From: Pseudomonas sp. Au-Pse12 | GTDB lineage: Bacteria > Pseudomonadota > Gammaproteobacteria > Pseudomonadales > Pseudomonadaceae | Assembly: GCF_021341665.1 (NCBI RefSeq) | Contig: NZ_JAJTTH010000006.1 | Span: 1-64,000 of the forward strand | DNA: 64,000 nt | Direction: 5' to 3' | In this document: positions 24,761 to 35,177 of the stretch, one piece after another | Numbering within the stretch: position 1 is the stretch's first letter | How the letters are laid out: each line of letters begins with the position of its first letter | Notes under the pieces: generated by a model | The model's input: the letters and a program-made list of their open reading frames with translations, nothing else | What the model was told of the DNA's origin: nothing | Databases searched by the model: none | Position numbers and translations under genes: made by a program

Positions 24761-25788
24761 GGTCGAGGGTCCTTCTGTGCGGGTTTGCCTGGGTCATTGA
24801 GCGGCATGTAAGGCACCACACCGGACATACCCTTGCCGGAAGTATCGATGATGACCTTGGAAGCCTTCTTCAGCACTTCGTCCATGCTTTCCATATACAA
24901 GCGCCAGGCGGTGACATCCTTGGCCTGTGCATAGCTGGCGTAGACCGAGAGAAACCGCTTGGCCTCGCCCTCTGCCAGGTTGGCGACCTGCGACTTGTAG
25001 GCTTCGGCCTCCTGGGCGATCCGCGCCGCGTCGCCACGGGCTCGCGGGATCACATCATTGGCATAGGCTTGCGCTTCGTTGCGGGCCCGCTCCTGATCAG
25101 CCCGGGCTCGCTGCACGTCGTTGAACGCATCAATGACCTGGGGAGGCGGATCGACCCGCTGCAATTGCACCTGGGTCACCAGTATCCCGGCTTGCTCACG
25201 GTCCAACAGCTGCTGTAGCAGATCACGGGTTTCGTCGGCGATCTGTGCACGCTTGTCCGACATCACCGACTGTATCGGCGTACGAGCAATGACCTCGCGC
25301 AATGCACTCTCGGCAGCCAGTTTCACTGAACGCTCTGGATCGCTGATCTGGAACAGATACAGGCGCGCGTCCTTGATACGCCAGAACACTGTGCAGTCGG
25401 CTTCGACGATGTTCTCGTCGCCAGTGAGCATCTGCTTGTCCCGCGAACCGCTGGCGGAGGCGCTCTGCAGAACCGCACTGCCCAGTTGCAGCTGATTGAC
25501 TTGGGTGATCTTGGGTAACAGTACCCGCTCGATGGGGTACGGCAGGTGGTAGTGCAGCCCCGGCTCGGCGGTCTGCTGCCAGCGTCCAAAGCGCAGCACG
25601 ATGCCCTGCTCGTCTGGCTGGACCTTGTAGATCCCGGAGCTGGCCCAGAGCAGCAGGAACAATCCGCCGAACAATGCCAACCCACGCCCGCCGAGATCCA
25701 GCAAGGCCAAGCGATAGGCAATCCGCTCACGCAGCCGCAGCAGAGGGCTTGCGGGCCTGACGGGAACAAACGCGGAACTATCGGTCAT
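24757..25788 (-). CDS. HflK-like SPFH membrane protein (paralogue)
   Basis: The 343-residue protein starts with a short cytoplasmic segment, one membrane helix (about residues 38-56), and an SPFH domain (VQPDEQGIVLRFGRWQQTAEPGLHYHLPYP) followed by a long alanine/glutamate-rich coiled coil (ERARNEAQAYANDVIPRARG) as in HflK. HflK and HflC form a large cage in the inner membrane. The Gly-rich N-terminal region typical of housekeeping HflK is missing here, which supports a separate paralogue. The ATG at 25788 has GGAG eight bases before it. It heads the four-gene unit SPFH-SPFH-NRAMP-TerC. Confidence 0.85.
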   Translation of the reverse strand: MTDSSAFVPVRPASPLLRLRERIAYRLALLDLGGRGLALFGGLFLLLWASSGIYKVQPDEQGIVLRFGRWQQTAEPGLHYHLPYPIERVLLPKITQVNQLQLGSAVLQSASASGSRDKQMLTGDENIVEADCTVFWRIKDARLYLFQISDPERSVKLAAESALREVIARTPIQSVMSDKRAQIADETRDLLQQLLDREQAGILVTQVQLQRVDPPPQVIDAFNDVQRARADQERARNEAQAYANDVIPRARGDAARIAQEAEAYKSQVANLAEGEAKRFLSVYASYAQAKDVTAWRLYMESMDEVLKKASKVIIDTSGKGMSGVVPYMPLNDPGKPAQKDPRP

Positions 25789-26512
25789 GCCATTGCTCCA
25801 GATCGGCAGATGACGCCCCAGGGGGCGCCAAGGCGCGCAGAATACCCGAAGCCATATCCCCATTCATAGAGGGGTTATAGCGGGTCGTTGGATAAAAAAT
25901 ACTCATCCTTCTCCGCGCCTTGCAGGCTCTGGTCTGCAGCCATATGCACGCACCTTATCCACAGGCCGGTCCACAGTCTTTGGGGGCAAGTGCACAGCTC
26001 GAAAAGCCGCTGTGTACAGGGCCTGCAGCCGATCATGTGAAGTTTTTTGCTTGACCCGCAACAGCTGTCCATGCAGCCGCGGCCGAAAAAGATGACCGCA
26101 CGGTCAAAGTGCATAACGCCAGAGGCCAGTAACCACGCCGCTCAGAGCCGTCTTTCCAGAGTTTAGTCACAGACTTATCCACAGGCTTATCCAGCCCTTT
26201 TAGCGGGTCCGGCTGCGACAATAAAAAGGTTGACAACGGCCTCTTCGAGCCGCCCAAAAAACCCTGATCAAAAAACGCACAACCGTCTGAAAGCCACGTA
26301 AATCAAGGCCTTCAGCCAGCTACTCCCACGTTACCCACAGCCCGCTCCACAGCAAACGGGGACAAGTCAAAACGGTGGAAAAACAACTGTTTGCAGCGTC
26401 TTTATGCCGCGCTTTGCCAGCTTGCAAATAAGGTTGTCCACAATTGTCCGACGTGACCGCCCATCTGCGAACGCACGCTTGCCCATGCACGCACCAAGCG
26501 CGCGCTAAATAC

Positions 26513-26606
26513 GTAGGTGCCGGCTTGCCGGCGAACCCCGAACGCACAACCGCCTCTGAACAAGCGGCCATGGGGATGGGGCGTTTCGCTGGCAAGCCAG
26601 CACCGA
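26513..26606. repeat. REP pair (BIME-like, family A)
   Basis: A direct copy TAGGTGCCGGCTTGCCGGCG at 26514-26533 and an inverted copy TTTCGCTGGCAAGCCAGCAC at 26584-26603 surround about 50 unrelated bases. Confidence 0.75.
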
Positions 26607-26630
26607 CACGGCGGGCGGGATGCTGTGGAT

Positions 26631-26665
26631 AAAAAATGCCCCGGCGGCGCGGGCCGGCGGGGCAT
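26631..26665 (-). terminator. Intrinsic terminator of the liv operon
   Basis: ATGCCCC (26636-26642) pairs with GGGGCAT (26659-26665) around a GC-rich inner loop. On the minus strand the stem is followed by T6. It lies 23 bases beyond the livF stop. Confidence 0.7.
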
Positions 26666-26687
26666 GGTTTATCCACAGAGCGGGCGG

Positions 26688-27404
26688 TCAGTGACCGCCC
26701 AGGTAAGCGTTGCGCACCTCCTCGTTGACCAGCAGCTCCTTGCCGGTGCCACTGAGGCGGATCTCGCCGTTGACCATCACGTAGGCGCGGTCCGACAGTT
26801 TCAGCGCGTGGTTGGCGTTCTGCTCCACCAGGAAGATGGTCATGCCGGTGGCCGCCAGCTCCCGCAGGGTGGCGAAGATCTGTTTCACCACGATCGGCGC
26901 CAGCCCCAGGCTCGGCTCGTCCAGCAGCAACAACTTGGGCCGGCTCATCAGCGCCCGGGCAATGGCCAGCATCTGCTGCTCACCGCCGGACATGGTCATG
27001 GCCCGCTGGGTACGCCGCTCCTTGAGCCGTGGAAACAGCTCGAACATGCGCTGCATGTCCTCATTGGCGTACTTGTCGCCAATCGGGATGGTGCCCATCA
27101 GCAGGTTTTCTTCCACGGTCATGTCAGGAAACACCCGGCGCCCCTCCGGGGACTGGGCGATGCCGTTGGAGGCGATGTAGTGGGACGACTTGTGGGTGAT
27201 GTCCACACCGCGATAGAGGATCTGCCCGGACTCCGCCCGGGGCTGGCCGAAGATCGACATCAGCAGGGTCGATTTACCGGCGCCGTTGGAGCCGATCAGG
27301 CTCACGGTTTCCCCTTCGTTGATGTGCAGCGAGACTTTCTTCAGGGCCTGGATCGGGCCGTAGTACACGTCCAGGTCCTTGAGTTCGAGGATAGGTTGGC
27401 TCAT
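26688..27404 (-). CDS. livF: LivF, branched-chain-type amino-acid ABC ATPase
   Basis: The 238-residue ATPase has Walker A GSNGAGKSTLL, the signature MSGGEQQMLAIARALM, Walker B LLLLDEPSLGLAP and the H-loop region FLVEQNANHALKLSD. It is the smaller of the two ATPases in HAAT-type uptake systems for branched-chain or other amino acids. Its start overlaps the livG stop by four bases. The substrate may differ from leucine/isoleucine/valine, because the binding protein of this operon is not the close BraC type. Confidence 0.93.
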   Translation of the reverse strand: MSQPILELKDLDVYYGPIQALKKVSLHINEGETVSLIGSNGAGKSTLLMSIFGQPRAESGQILYRGVDITHKSSHYIASNGIAQSPEGRRVFPDMTVEENLLMGTIPIGDKYANEDMQRMFELFPRLKERRTQRAMTMSGGEQQMLAIARALMSRPKLLLLDEPSLGLAPIVVKQIFATLRELAATGMTIFLVEQNANHALKLSDRAYVMVNGEIRLSGTGKELLVNEEVRNAYLGGH

Positions 27405-28273
27405 ACCAGCTCCTCTTCATCGGCACCCAGGTAGGCGGCGATCACCTTCGGATCGTTGCGGATTGCCTCCGGTCCGCCTTCGGCGATCACGTTGCCGTGG
27501 TCCAGCACCACGATGTGGTCGGAAATACTCATCACCATGCCCATGTCGTGTTCAATCAGCACCACGGTCAGATCGTGCTCGTCGCGCAGCAGCCGGATCA
27601 TCGCGCTCAGCGCTTCGGTTTCCTGAGGGTTGAGGCCGGCGGCCGGTTCGTCGAGGCAGATGATCTGCGGCCGGGTGCACATGGCCCGGGCGATCTCCAG
27701 GCGCCGTTGCTGGCCGTAGGACAACTCGCCGGCCAGGCGGTTGGCGCAGTCCACCAGGTCCACCACTTCCAGCCAGTAGAAGGCGTGGTCCAGGGCGGCG
27801 CTTTCCGCCTTGCGGTAGCCCTTGGTGTTGAGGATGCCGGACAGCAGGTTGCGATTGACCCACATGTGCTGGGCCACCAGCAGGTTCTCCACCACGGACA
27901 TTTCCTTGAACAGGCGAATGTTCTGGAAGGTCCGCGCCAGCCCGGCCCGGTTCACCAGGTGGGTGCCGCCGAACATCTTGTAGTACAGGCGGCTGGCGAA
28001 GCTTTTCGGCGACACGAAGTCGGTGGGGCTAAACGGCTCGCCCAAGAGCTTGATGACGTTGGTCTGCTGGCCCCGGGTATTGAGCTCGATGCGCCCGCCG
28101 GAAGCCTTGTAGAAACCGGTCAGGCAGTTGAACACCGTGGTCTTGCCGGCGCCGTTGGGGCCGATCAGGGCGAAGATCGAGTTGCGCTTGACCTTCAGGC
28201 TGACGTCGCTGAGGGCCTTGATGCCGCCGAAGTGCATCATCAGGTTCTCGACCGAAAGAATGTATTCGCTCAT
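27401..28273 (-). CDS. livG: LivG, branched-chain-type amino-acid ABC ATPase
   Basis: The 290-residue ATPase carries Walker A GPNGAGKTTVFNCLTGFY, signature LSYGQQRRLEIARAM, Walker B IICLDEPAAGLNP and VLIEHDMGMVMSISD, typical of LivG/BraF. It is about 35 residues longer than many LivG proteins because of an insertion around residues 65-105 (NVIKLLGEPFSPTDFVSPKS), which is common in Pseudomonas members. It overlaps livM and livF by four bases on each side, so the operon is tightly coupled. Confidence 0.93.
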   Translation of the reverse strand: MSEYILSVENLMMHFGGIKALSDVSLKVKRNSIFALIGPNGAGKTTVFNCLTGFYKASGGRIELNTRGQQTNVIKLLGEPFSPTDFVSPKSFASRLYYKMFGGTHLVNRAGLARTFQNIRLFKEMSVVENLLVAQHMWVNRNLLSGILNTKGYRKAESAALDHAFYWLEVVDLVDCANRLAGELSYGQQRRLEIARAMCTRPQIICLDEPAAGLNPQETEALSAMIRLLRDEHDLTVVLIEHDMGMVMSISDHIVVLDHGNVIAEGGPEAIRNDPKVIAAYLGADEEELV

Positions 28274-29565
28274 GGCGCGTTCCCCTCAGTCAGAGCACCT
28301 TTGCGTGGCGTCACCCCGGTACGGCTGATGCGGATCAGCCCTCGCGGTCGCCAGATCATCATCAACACCATGAGGATGCCGAACAGCAGCACCCGGTATT
28401 CGGAGAAGCTGCGCAGCAGCTCCGGTGCCACGGTCAGCACAAAGGCCGCAATCACCACGCCCACCGTGGAGCCCATGCCACCCAGCACCACGATGGCGAG
28501 GATCAGCGCCGACTCGAAGAAGGTGAACGAGGACGGGTTGACGAAGCCCTGGTAGCTGGCGAAGAACACCCCGGCCAGGCCGGCGGTGGAAGCACCGATG
28601 GTGAACGCCGAGAGTTTCACCAGCACATGGTTCAGGCCCATGGCGCGGCAGGCGATCTCGTCTTCACGCAAGGCTTCCCAGGCCCGGCCTACGGGCATGC
28701 GGGTCAGCCGGTGCTTGATGTAGAGCACCAGCAGCACCACCAGGAACAGCACGATGTAGATGAACAGGAACTTCAGGTTGGGGTTGTATTCCAGGCCGAA
28801 GAATTCGTGGAACGGCACCCCGCCGTCCTTGGCCTTGCGGCCGAACTCCAGGCCGAAGATGGTCGGCGATGGCACCGGCATGCCGTTGGGGCCGCCGGTG
28901 AAGGACAGCCAGTTGTTGAGTATCAGGCGGATGATCTCGCCAAAACCCAGGGTCACGATGGCCAGGTAGTCGCCGTGCATCCGGAGCACCGGGAAGCCCA
29001 ATATGCACCCCGCCAGCGCCGCGGCAATCGCCGCCAGGGGCAGCACGGTCCAGAAGCCCAGGCCCAGGTACTGGTAACCCAGGGCCAGGCCGTAGGCGCC
29101 GATGGCATAGAACGCCACGTAACCCAGGTCCAGCAGCCCCGCCAGGCCCACCACGATGTTCAGCCCCAGGCCCAGCAGCACGTAGATCAGCCCGAGGATG
29201 ACCACGGTCAGCAGGTACTTGTTGGCGAAGAACGGGAACACGATGGCGATCACGATCAGCGCCGGGATGATCCAGCGCAGCCGCGACTTGTAGTCCGGCG
29301 CCAGCACATGCACCCCGGAACCGGTGGTCTCGAAGCCCTGGAGAATCTTCAGGCCCTTGGGGGTTTGCAGGAACAGGCTCAGGGCCAGGCGGCCGGCCAT
29401 GACGATCGCCACCAGCCACGCCACGCGGGTCGGTTGCAGGTTGAAGCTGTAGCCATCGAGCACCACGCCCACGATGGGACCGAACACGATCAGCGAGATC
29501 AGCCCGGCGAGCACGGCGTCGATGACGCTCTTCTTGATATCAATCGGTTTATTGGCAGCAGACAT
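28270..29565 (-). CDS. livM: LivM, branched-chain-type amino-acid ABC permease
   Basis: The 431-residue inner-membrane permease has a short cytoplasmic N-terminus, three extra helices, and then the core with GLGLNIVVGLAGLLDLGYVAFYAIGAYG and the EAA-type loop RAWEALREDEIACRAMGLN that contacts the ATPases. It pairs with LivH to form the channel. The basic C-terminus ends within the livG start overlap. Confidence 0.93.
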   Translation of the reverse strand: MSAANKPIDIKKSVIDAVLAGLISLIVFGPIVGVVLDGYSFNLQPTRVAWLVAIVMAGRLALSLFLQTPKGLKILQGFETTGSGVHVLAPDYKSRLRWIIPALIVIAIVFPFFANKYLLTVVILGLIYVLLGLGLNIVVGLAGLLDLGYVAFYAIGAYGLALGYQYLGLGFWTVLPLAAIAAALAGCILGFPVLRMHGDYLAIVTLGFGEIIRLILNNWLSFTGGPNGMPVPSPTIFGLEFGRKAKDGGVPFHEFFGLEYNPNLKFLFIYIVLFLVVLLVLYIKHRLTRMPVGRAWEALREDEIACRAMGLNHVLVKLSAFTIGASTAGLAGVFFASYQGFVNPSSFTFFESALILAIVVLGGMGSTVGVVIAAFVLTVAPELLRSFSEYRVLLFGILMVLMMIWRPRGLIRISRTGVTPRKGALTEGNAP

Positions 29566-29567
29566 AC

Positions 29568-30482
<915 letters not shown>

Positions 30483-30604
30483 AACGCAATCTCACGGACT
30501 TGAGAGACTGCACAGGCCGTTGACGCCGGACAGGGATCACCCGTCTGCGCAACACGTCCGTTGTGCAGCTCTACGAGAAAAGGCAAGTACTGCACGAGCA
30601 TGGA

Positions 30605-30627
30605 CCGGCATCAGGGGGTGATGCCGG
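30605..30627 (-). terminator. Hairpin between livK and livH
   Basis: CCGGCATCA and TGATGCCGG form a perfect nine-base-pair stem with a GGGGG loop, 17 bases after the livK stop. There is only a weak T-rich stretch further on. Such a hairpin typically protects the 3' end of the binding-protein message or causes partial termination, giving more binding protein than membrane components. Confidence 0.65.
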
Positions 30628-30643
30628 CCCGTACGGACTCATG

Positions 30644-31780
30644 TCACTTCTGTTTTTCCAGCTGGTGGTACTTGCCGTCCTTGTCCCATTGATAGACCAC
30701 GTAGTCGGAGATCTTCAGGTCGCCCTTGGCGTCCCAGGACTTCTCGCCCATCACGGTTTTCACCGGATTGGCCTTGAGCCACTTAGCGGCGTCTTCGCCC
30801 TTGTTGGATTTGGCGCCGTTGAAGCCGGCGGCCAGGGCCTGGACCGAGGCATAGGCGTACAGGGTGTAGCCTTCAGGCTCGGTGCCGGCCTTGCGGAAAG
30901 CATCCACCACGGCCTTGCTGTCGGGCAGCAGGCGTGGGTCGGCGCCGAAGGTCATGTACACGCCGTCAACGTATTGCGGACCGCCAGCGGTGGTCACCAA
31001 TTCGTCGGTCACGATGCCGTCGTCGGACATGAACTTGACATCCTTCAGGCCCTGCTCGCGCAACTGGCGTACCAGCGGACCGGCTTCGGGGTGCAGGCCG
31101 CCGAAGTACACCACGTCGGCGCCGGCGGCGCGGATCTTGGTCACCACGGCGCTGAAGTCCTTCTCGCCACGGGTCAGGCCCTCGTACAGCACCGGGGTCA
31201 CGCCACGCTTGGTCAGCTGCGCCTTGGTGGCATCCGCCAGGCCCTGGCCGTAGGTGTCCTTGTCGTGCAGCACCACGACTTTCTTGCCCTTGAGCACGTC
31301 GACGATGTAGTCGCCGGCGACGATGCCCTGCTGGTCGTCACGCCCGCACATACGGAACATCGCGGACAGGCCACGCTCGGTGACCTGCGGGTTGGTGGAG
31401 CCCGGGGTGATGGCAATCACGCCCGCGTCGCTGTACACCTCGGAAGCCGGAATGGTCGACGAGGAGCAGAAGTGCCCGACCACGCCGGCGACCTTGTCCT
31501 GGTCCACCAGGCGGTTGGCCACCGCCACCGCCTGCTTCGGTTCGCAGGCGTCGTCGCCCTTGACCAGGACGATCTTCTCGCCGTTGACCCCGCCCTTGGC
31601 GTTGATCTCGTCAGCCGCTGCCTGTGCACCCTTCATGTACTGCTCGCCAAATGCCGCATTGGCGCCTGTCATGGGACCCGCTACGCCGATCTTCACGTCG
31701 GCTTGAGCAAACGCAGAAACACCCAGCGCAGTTGCCACTGCGAGGGCCAGAAAGCCTTTCTTGTAAAACGTCTGGGACAT
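30644..31780 (-). CDS. livK: LivK/BraC-type amino-acid-binding protein
   Basis: The 378-residue periplasmic protein has a signal peptide (MSQTFYKKGFLALAVATALGVSAFAQA) and the type-I binding fold: VKIGVAGPMTGANAAFGEQY, VAGVVGHFCSSSTIPASEVY, and a cysteine pair (DDACEPK and RMCGRDDQ). It feeds the LivHMGF transporter. I chose the ATG at 31780; an upstream ATG at 31813 would put extra residues before the signal peptide. The ligand is likely a branched-chain or related amino acid. Upstream lies a sigma-54 promoter, pointing to nitrogen control. Confidence 0.9.
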   Translation of the reverse strand: MSQTFYKKGFLALAVATALGVSAFAQADVKIGVAGPMTGANAAFGEQYMKGAQAAADEINAKGGVNGEKIVLVKGDDACEPKQAVAVANRLVDQDKVAGVVGHFCSSSTIPASEVYSDAGVIAITPGSTNPQVTERGLSAMFRMCGRDDQQGIVAGDYIVDVLKGKKVVVLHDKDTYGQGLADATKAQLTKRGVTPVLYEGLTRGEKDFSAVVTKIRAAGADVVYFGGLHPEAGPLVRQLREQGLKDVKFMSDDGIVTDELVTTAGGPQYVDGVYMTFGADPRLLPDSKAVVDAFRKAGTEPEGYTLYAYASVQALAAGFNGAKSNKGEDAAKWLKANPVKTVMGEKSWDAKGDLKISDYVVYQWDKDGKYHQLEKQK

Positions 31781-31837
31781 GAGGTGGTGCTCCAAGGTTT
31801 TTTTAGTTGGCACTGCGACTTCACTAGGATTGCTCAG

Positions 31838-31853
31838 AGCAAGCGCCGTGCCA
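31838..31853 (-). promoter_or_regulatory. Sigma-54 (-24/-12) promoter of livKHMGF
   Basis: On the minus strand the bases read TGGCACGGCGCTTGCT, an exact match to TGGCAC-N5-TTGCW with GG-N10-GC spacing. It lies about 57 bases before the livK start codon. Confidence 0.78.
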
Positions 31854-32051
31854 GTGGTTTTTTATTCTGAAAAAAGTCGCTGTCTTATTGTTATTTCGAC
31901 TGTTTCGAGCCCTTTTTTATTGGGCGTGCAACCGTCTAAACCGCGGAAGGTGAAACCCTGCTTTTTAATGGGCGCAACCCATGCGTGCCATCATTGCAAC
32001 CGCGACACAATTCAACGTGCAACCCTGCTGTAACAGCTCGCGTCACCGAAC

Positions 32052-32068
32052 TGCACACTGCTGGTGCA
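32052..32068. promoter_or_regulatory. NtrC-like enhancer site upstream of livK
   Basis: TGCACACTGCTGGTGCA is a 17-base inverted repeat (TGCAC/GTGCA) with the TGGTGC half of the NtrC consensus. It is about 230 bases upstream of the predicted livK start of transcription, a workable distance for an enhancer-bound activator. A half site GCACCA lies near 32085. Confidence 0.5.
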
Positions 32069-32144
32069 GGACTGCTACGAGCCGCACCATTACAGGCTAG
32101 TCGCTGCATCGAAAAGCGTCGTCTGCGGCTAAATATTTCCTTGT

Positions 32145-33428
32145 TCAGATCACGATTCGCAGGCATTGGCCCGCGTGGTAGAGGGAGAAACCGGCCTCGT
32201 ACAGGCAACTGCGCAAGCCCACCCCGGCCAAGGGCTGCATGGGTGCGAAGGGAATCGGCAGGGCTTGCGGATCACCGTTGCACAGGTAGTCGGCGAAGGC
32301 CTTGCCGACCACGGTTCCGGTGGTCACCCCACGGCCGTTGTAACCGGTGACGGCCACCAGCCCGGGCGCCGGTTCGAACAGGCGCATCAGATGGTCGGGG
32401 GTGAAGGCGATGCAGCCGGTCCAGGTGCATTCCCATTCGACCGGCTTGAGGTAGGGGAAGTAATGCTGCTGAACCCGATCGGCCCAGGCCTTGAGGAACC
32501 ACAGGGGCTTCTGATTGCCGTTACCCAGGCTGCCGAGCAGCAAGCGACCTTCGGCATCGCGGCGAATGCTGCTGAGCACCTGGCGGGTATCCCAGGAGCC
32601 CTGGCCTCCCGGCAGAATCTGCTGCGCCGCCTCTTCGCTCAGGGGCGCGGAGGCCACCTGATAGTAATAGCCGGGGAAGAAGTTACGCCGCAGTTCAGTC
32701 CAGTCGCCTTCGGTGTAAGCGTTGGAGGCGATCACCACCTGCTCGGCCAGCACCGAACCCTGCCCGGTCTGCACCGACCAGCGCTGGCCCTGACGCTCCA
32801 GGCGGGTGACCGGGGAGTGGTCGAACAGCTGGCCACCGAGCTTGACCGCGGCCTCGGCCAGCCCAGTGGTGTAGGCCATCGGGTTGAGGGTGCCGGCGCG
32901 CCGGTCGAGCAGCGCCGCGGCGATTTTCCGAGTGCCGGTGGCGCGCTCACAGGCAGCGCCGGTCAGCAGCTCCACCGGCGCACCACGGCGTTTCCATTGT
33001 TCCTCGCGACTGCGCAGGTCAGCCTCGCCACGAGCGTTGTGAGCCATGTGCAAGGTGCCTTCGCGACGCAGCTGGCAATCGATCTGGTACTTGTCCACCA
33101 GGCTGAACACCAGGGACGGCGCGGCGCCGAGCATGCGGTTGAGCTGGCTGCCCACCTGCTCGCCGAAACCGGCTTCGATCTCGTCCGGGGGGATCCACAT
33201 GCCGGCGTTGACCAGCCCGACGTTGCGCCCCGAACCGCCCTGCCCCGCGCGATGGGCCTCGACCACACAGACCCGCTTGCCCTGCTCCAGCAGGTGCACC
33301 GCCGCCGACAGCCCGGTAAAGCCGGCACCGATGATGCACACGTCCGCCGTCAGCTCGCCCTTGAGCGGCGCCCTGTCAGGCCGTTGCGGGGTCAGTTTTT
33401 CCCATAGACATTGCTCTTGTAGCGCCAT
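32145..33428 (-). CDS. amaA: AmaA-like L-pipecolate oxidase (FAD-dependent)
   Basis: The 427-residue flavoenzyme of the DAO/GlcD-like family begins with MALQEQCLWEKLTPQRPDRA and has the dinucleotide motif VCIIGAGFTGLSAAVHLLEQG, then GQGGSGRNVGLVNAGMW and a C-terminal VAVTGYNGRGVTTGTVVGKAFADYL. In P. putida, AmaA oxidises L-pipecolate to piperideine-6-carboxylate in the D-lysine branch of lysine breakdown. Its partner amaB lies directly upstream and the LysR gene is divergent, matching that cluster as I recall it. The ATG at 33428 has TAGGAG six bases upstream. A broader PuuB/OrdL-like amine oxidase role cannot be excluded. Confidence 0.83.
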   Translation of the reverse strand: MALQEQCLWEKLTPQRPDRAPLKGELTADVCIIGAGFTGLSAAVHLLEQGKRVCVVEAHRAGQGGSGRNVGLVNAGMWIPPDEIEAGFGEQVGSQLNRMLGAAPSLVFSLVDKYQIDCQLRREGTLHMAHNARGEADLRSREEQWKRRGAPVELLTGAACERATGTRKIAAALLDRRAGTLNPMAYTTGLAEAAVKLGGQLFDHSPVTRLERQGQRWSVQTGQGSVLAEQVVIASNAYTEGDWTELRRNFFPGYYYQVASAPLSEEAAQQILPGGQGSWDTRQVLSSIRRDAEGRLLLGSLGNGNQKPLWFLKAWADRVQQHYFPYLKPVEWECTWTGCIAFTPDHLMRLFEPAPGLVAVTGYNGRGVTTGTVVGKAFADYLCNGDPQALPIPFAPMQPLAGVGLRSCLYEAGFSLYHAGQCLRIVI

Positions 33429-33446
33429 AGGTACTCCTAACGGAGC

Positions 33447-33515
33447 AGTGGCGAGCCGCAAGCTTCAAGCGGCAAGCAGGTTCGCTTGCCGCTTGTGGCC
33501 TACAGCTTGCCGCTG
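33447..33515. repeat. Inverted repeat, family C, between amaB and amaA
   Basis: GCAAGCTTCAAGCGGCAAGC and GCTTGCCGCTTG are inverted relative to each other, with another AGCTTGCCGCTGC beyond. It fills the gap between two genes that should be co-transcribed and could lower expression of the second. Confidence 0.6.
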
Positions 33516-35006
<1,491 letters not shown>

Positions 35007-35177
35007 GGGGTTACTCCTTACAGATGAAAGCGAAAGATCCCGACCGCTGCGACGGCCATCAAGGCTAGTAGTTGTAGCTGGCCCGAGACTTGCCAACAAA
35101 CGACCTTTAAGCGAGATATCATTCCGTTTATTCATGCTGCGCCGCTTTCTCGCGCCGATAAGAACAAGGACCACCCC

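Larger units (their letters stand above)
25789..26687. other. Gene-free region with clustered DnaA-box-like doublets
   Basis: No credible gene is present in these 899 bases. Perfect TTATCCACA boxes occur at 25955-25963, 26175-26183 and 26669-26677, plus the reverse complement at 26624-26632. Near matches are TTACCCACA (26331) and TTGTCCACA (26434). Three of these boxes are followed, exactly 12 bases start to start, by a second related box: CGGTCCACA at 25967, TTATCCAGC at 26187 and CGCTCCACA at 26343. The region also holds a REP pair and the liv operon terminator. It must also carry the promoter of the HflK-like operon. Confidence 0.65.
31781..32144. other. Regulatory region upstream of livK
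   Basis: No gene is visible in these 364 bases. They hold the sigma-54 element, an NtrC-like inverted repeat, AT-rich DNA between them (31855-31925), and four copies of GCAACC at about 31928, 31974, 31996 and 32020. The end of the amaA gene lies immediately beyond. Confidence 0.6.

Noticed and set aside
26033..26257. A 74-codon frame in the DnaA-box region
   Set aside because: No ribosome site, unlikely composition, overlaps the repeat structure.
25789..26687. A chromosomal origin of replication
   Set aside because: DnaA boxes are present but dnaA, dnaN, rpmH and gidA are absent and no AT-rich unwinding stretch was seen; a titration or regulatory locus fits better.
35079..35094. A sigma-54-like element TGGCCCGAGACTTGCC before the LysR gene
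   Set aside because: GG-N10-GC spacing is kept but two consensus positions differ, no NtrC-like site was seen, and LysR genes rarely use RpoN.
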